Origin: Spirosoma fluviale
GTDB taxonomy: Bacteria > Bacteroidota > Bacteroidia > Cytophagales > Spirosomataceae
Assembly: GCA_945860325.1 (NCBI GenBank)
Contig: CAMARL010000110.1
Span: forward strand, 1-6,549
DNA: 6,549 bases
Reading direction: 5' to 3'
The position numbers and the translations under genes are program-made. The notes beneath the pieces were generated by a model. That model saw only the letters and a list, made by a program, of their open reading frames with translations. It made no database searches and was not told the DNA's origin. The first letter of the stretch is position 1; the number at the start of each line of letters is the position of its first letter. Positions 6,333 to 6,549 of the stretch are shown here, in pieces.

Positions 6333-6549
6333 TTACCAGCGTTCAAGAACCATAGGTAATGATAGTCCAATGATTATGCCTGAAATGACTAGTATATAAA
6401 AGGTTAGTTTGATTTTAAATAATTCAATCAGGATGTTAGAGATTATTAGTATCGAAAGCACAACCATTATTTGGGCTAATTCCAATCCTATGTTGAAGGC
6501 CAATAATGGGGATAAAATCGAACTCTCCTTGCCCAACAAGCTTTGCAGG
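6333..6549 (-). CDS. HupE/UreJ-like membrane protein, C-terminal part (cut by window edge)
   Basis: Only the last 71 codons are visible; the frame stays open through the right edge, so the TTG at 6539 is not the real start. Two hydrophobic segments can be seen: one starting in PLLAFNIGLELAQIMVV and one near the end, FYILVISGIIIGLSLPMV, followed by LERW and the stop. The pattern PLLAFNxGxELxQ is characteristic of the C-terminal part of HupE/UreJ-family proteins, inner-membrane proteins linked to nickel or cobalt uptake in hydrogenase and urease clusters; in Bacteroidota members often occur without those enzymes and their role is unsettled. It converges on nrdB with 60 bases between the stops. 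The family call rests on this one motif and the membrane pattern. Confidence 0.6.
   Translation of the reverse strand, partial: LQSLLGKESSILSPLLAFNIGLELAQIMVVLSILIISNILIELFKIKLTFYILVISGIIIGLSLPMVLERW

Noticed and set aside
6187..6399. 70-codon plus-strand frame overlapping the nrdB end and the terminator
   Set aside because: It is out of frame with nrdB, runs through the terminator hairpin and into the convergent membrane-protein gene.

Overview
This window reads as an ordinary chromosomal segment from an AT-rich member of the Bacteroidota. Four things suggest this: the putative promoters match the phylum-specific TAnnTTTG -7 element; no convincing Shine-Dalgarno sequences precede the starts; the ribonucleotide reductase small subunit is eukaryote-like; and a secreted beta-rich protein ends in aromatic residues. 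Assignment below phylum (for example a Cytophagales-like lineage) is only a guess.

Layout. Positions 1-113 are a short intergenic stretch with a candidate leftward promoter, whose gene would begin at about position 17 and leave the window. Positions 114-1592 (minus) encode NuoN, a proton-pumping membrane subunit of respiratory complex I. Only 8 bases upstream of it on the same strand is uvrA (1601-4456), the DNA damage-recognition ATPase of nucleotide excision repair, so the two are probably co-transcribed. A 151-base divergent intergenic region (4457-4607) carries a -7 element facing each way and a perfect inverted repeat near the uvrA promoter. To its right on the plus strand are a 197-residue exported putative outer-membrane beta-barrel protein (4608-5201) and nrdB (5292-6272), the radical-bearing small subunit of class I ribonucleotide reductase. 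nrdB ends in a strong intrinsic terminator (6292-6323). Converging on it from the right edge is the 3' end of a membrane protein gene resembling HupE/UreJ (6333-6549, incomplete).

The genes do not form one pathway. uvrA and nrdB both bear on DNA maintenance (repair and dNTP supply), while nuoN belongs to respiration and appears away from the nuo operon. I see no mobile element, CRISPR array, tRNA, rRNA or defence-type system, and no evidence of an undescribed multi-gene system. The points most worth a second look are the missing first cysteine pair in UvrA, the uvrA-nuoN pairing, the very short predicted uvrA leader with its palindrome, and a His-to-Gln change in a conserved NuoN motif.
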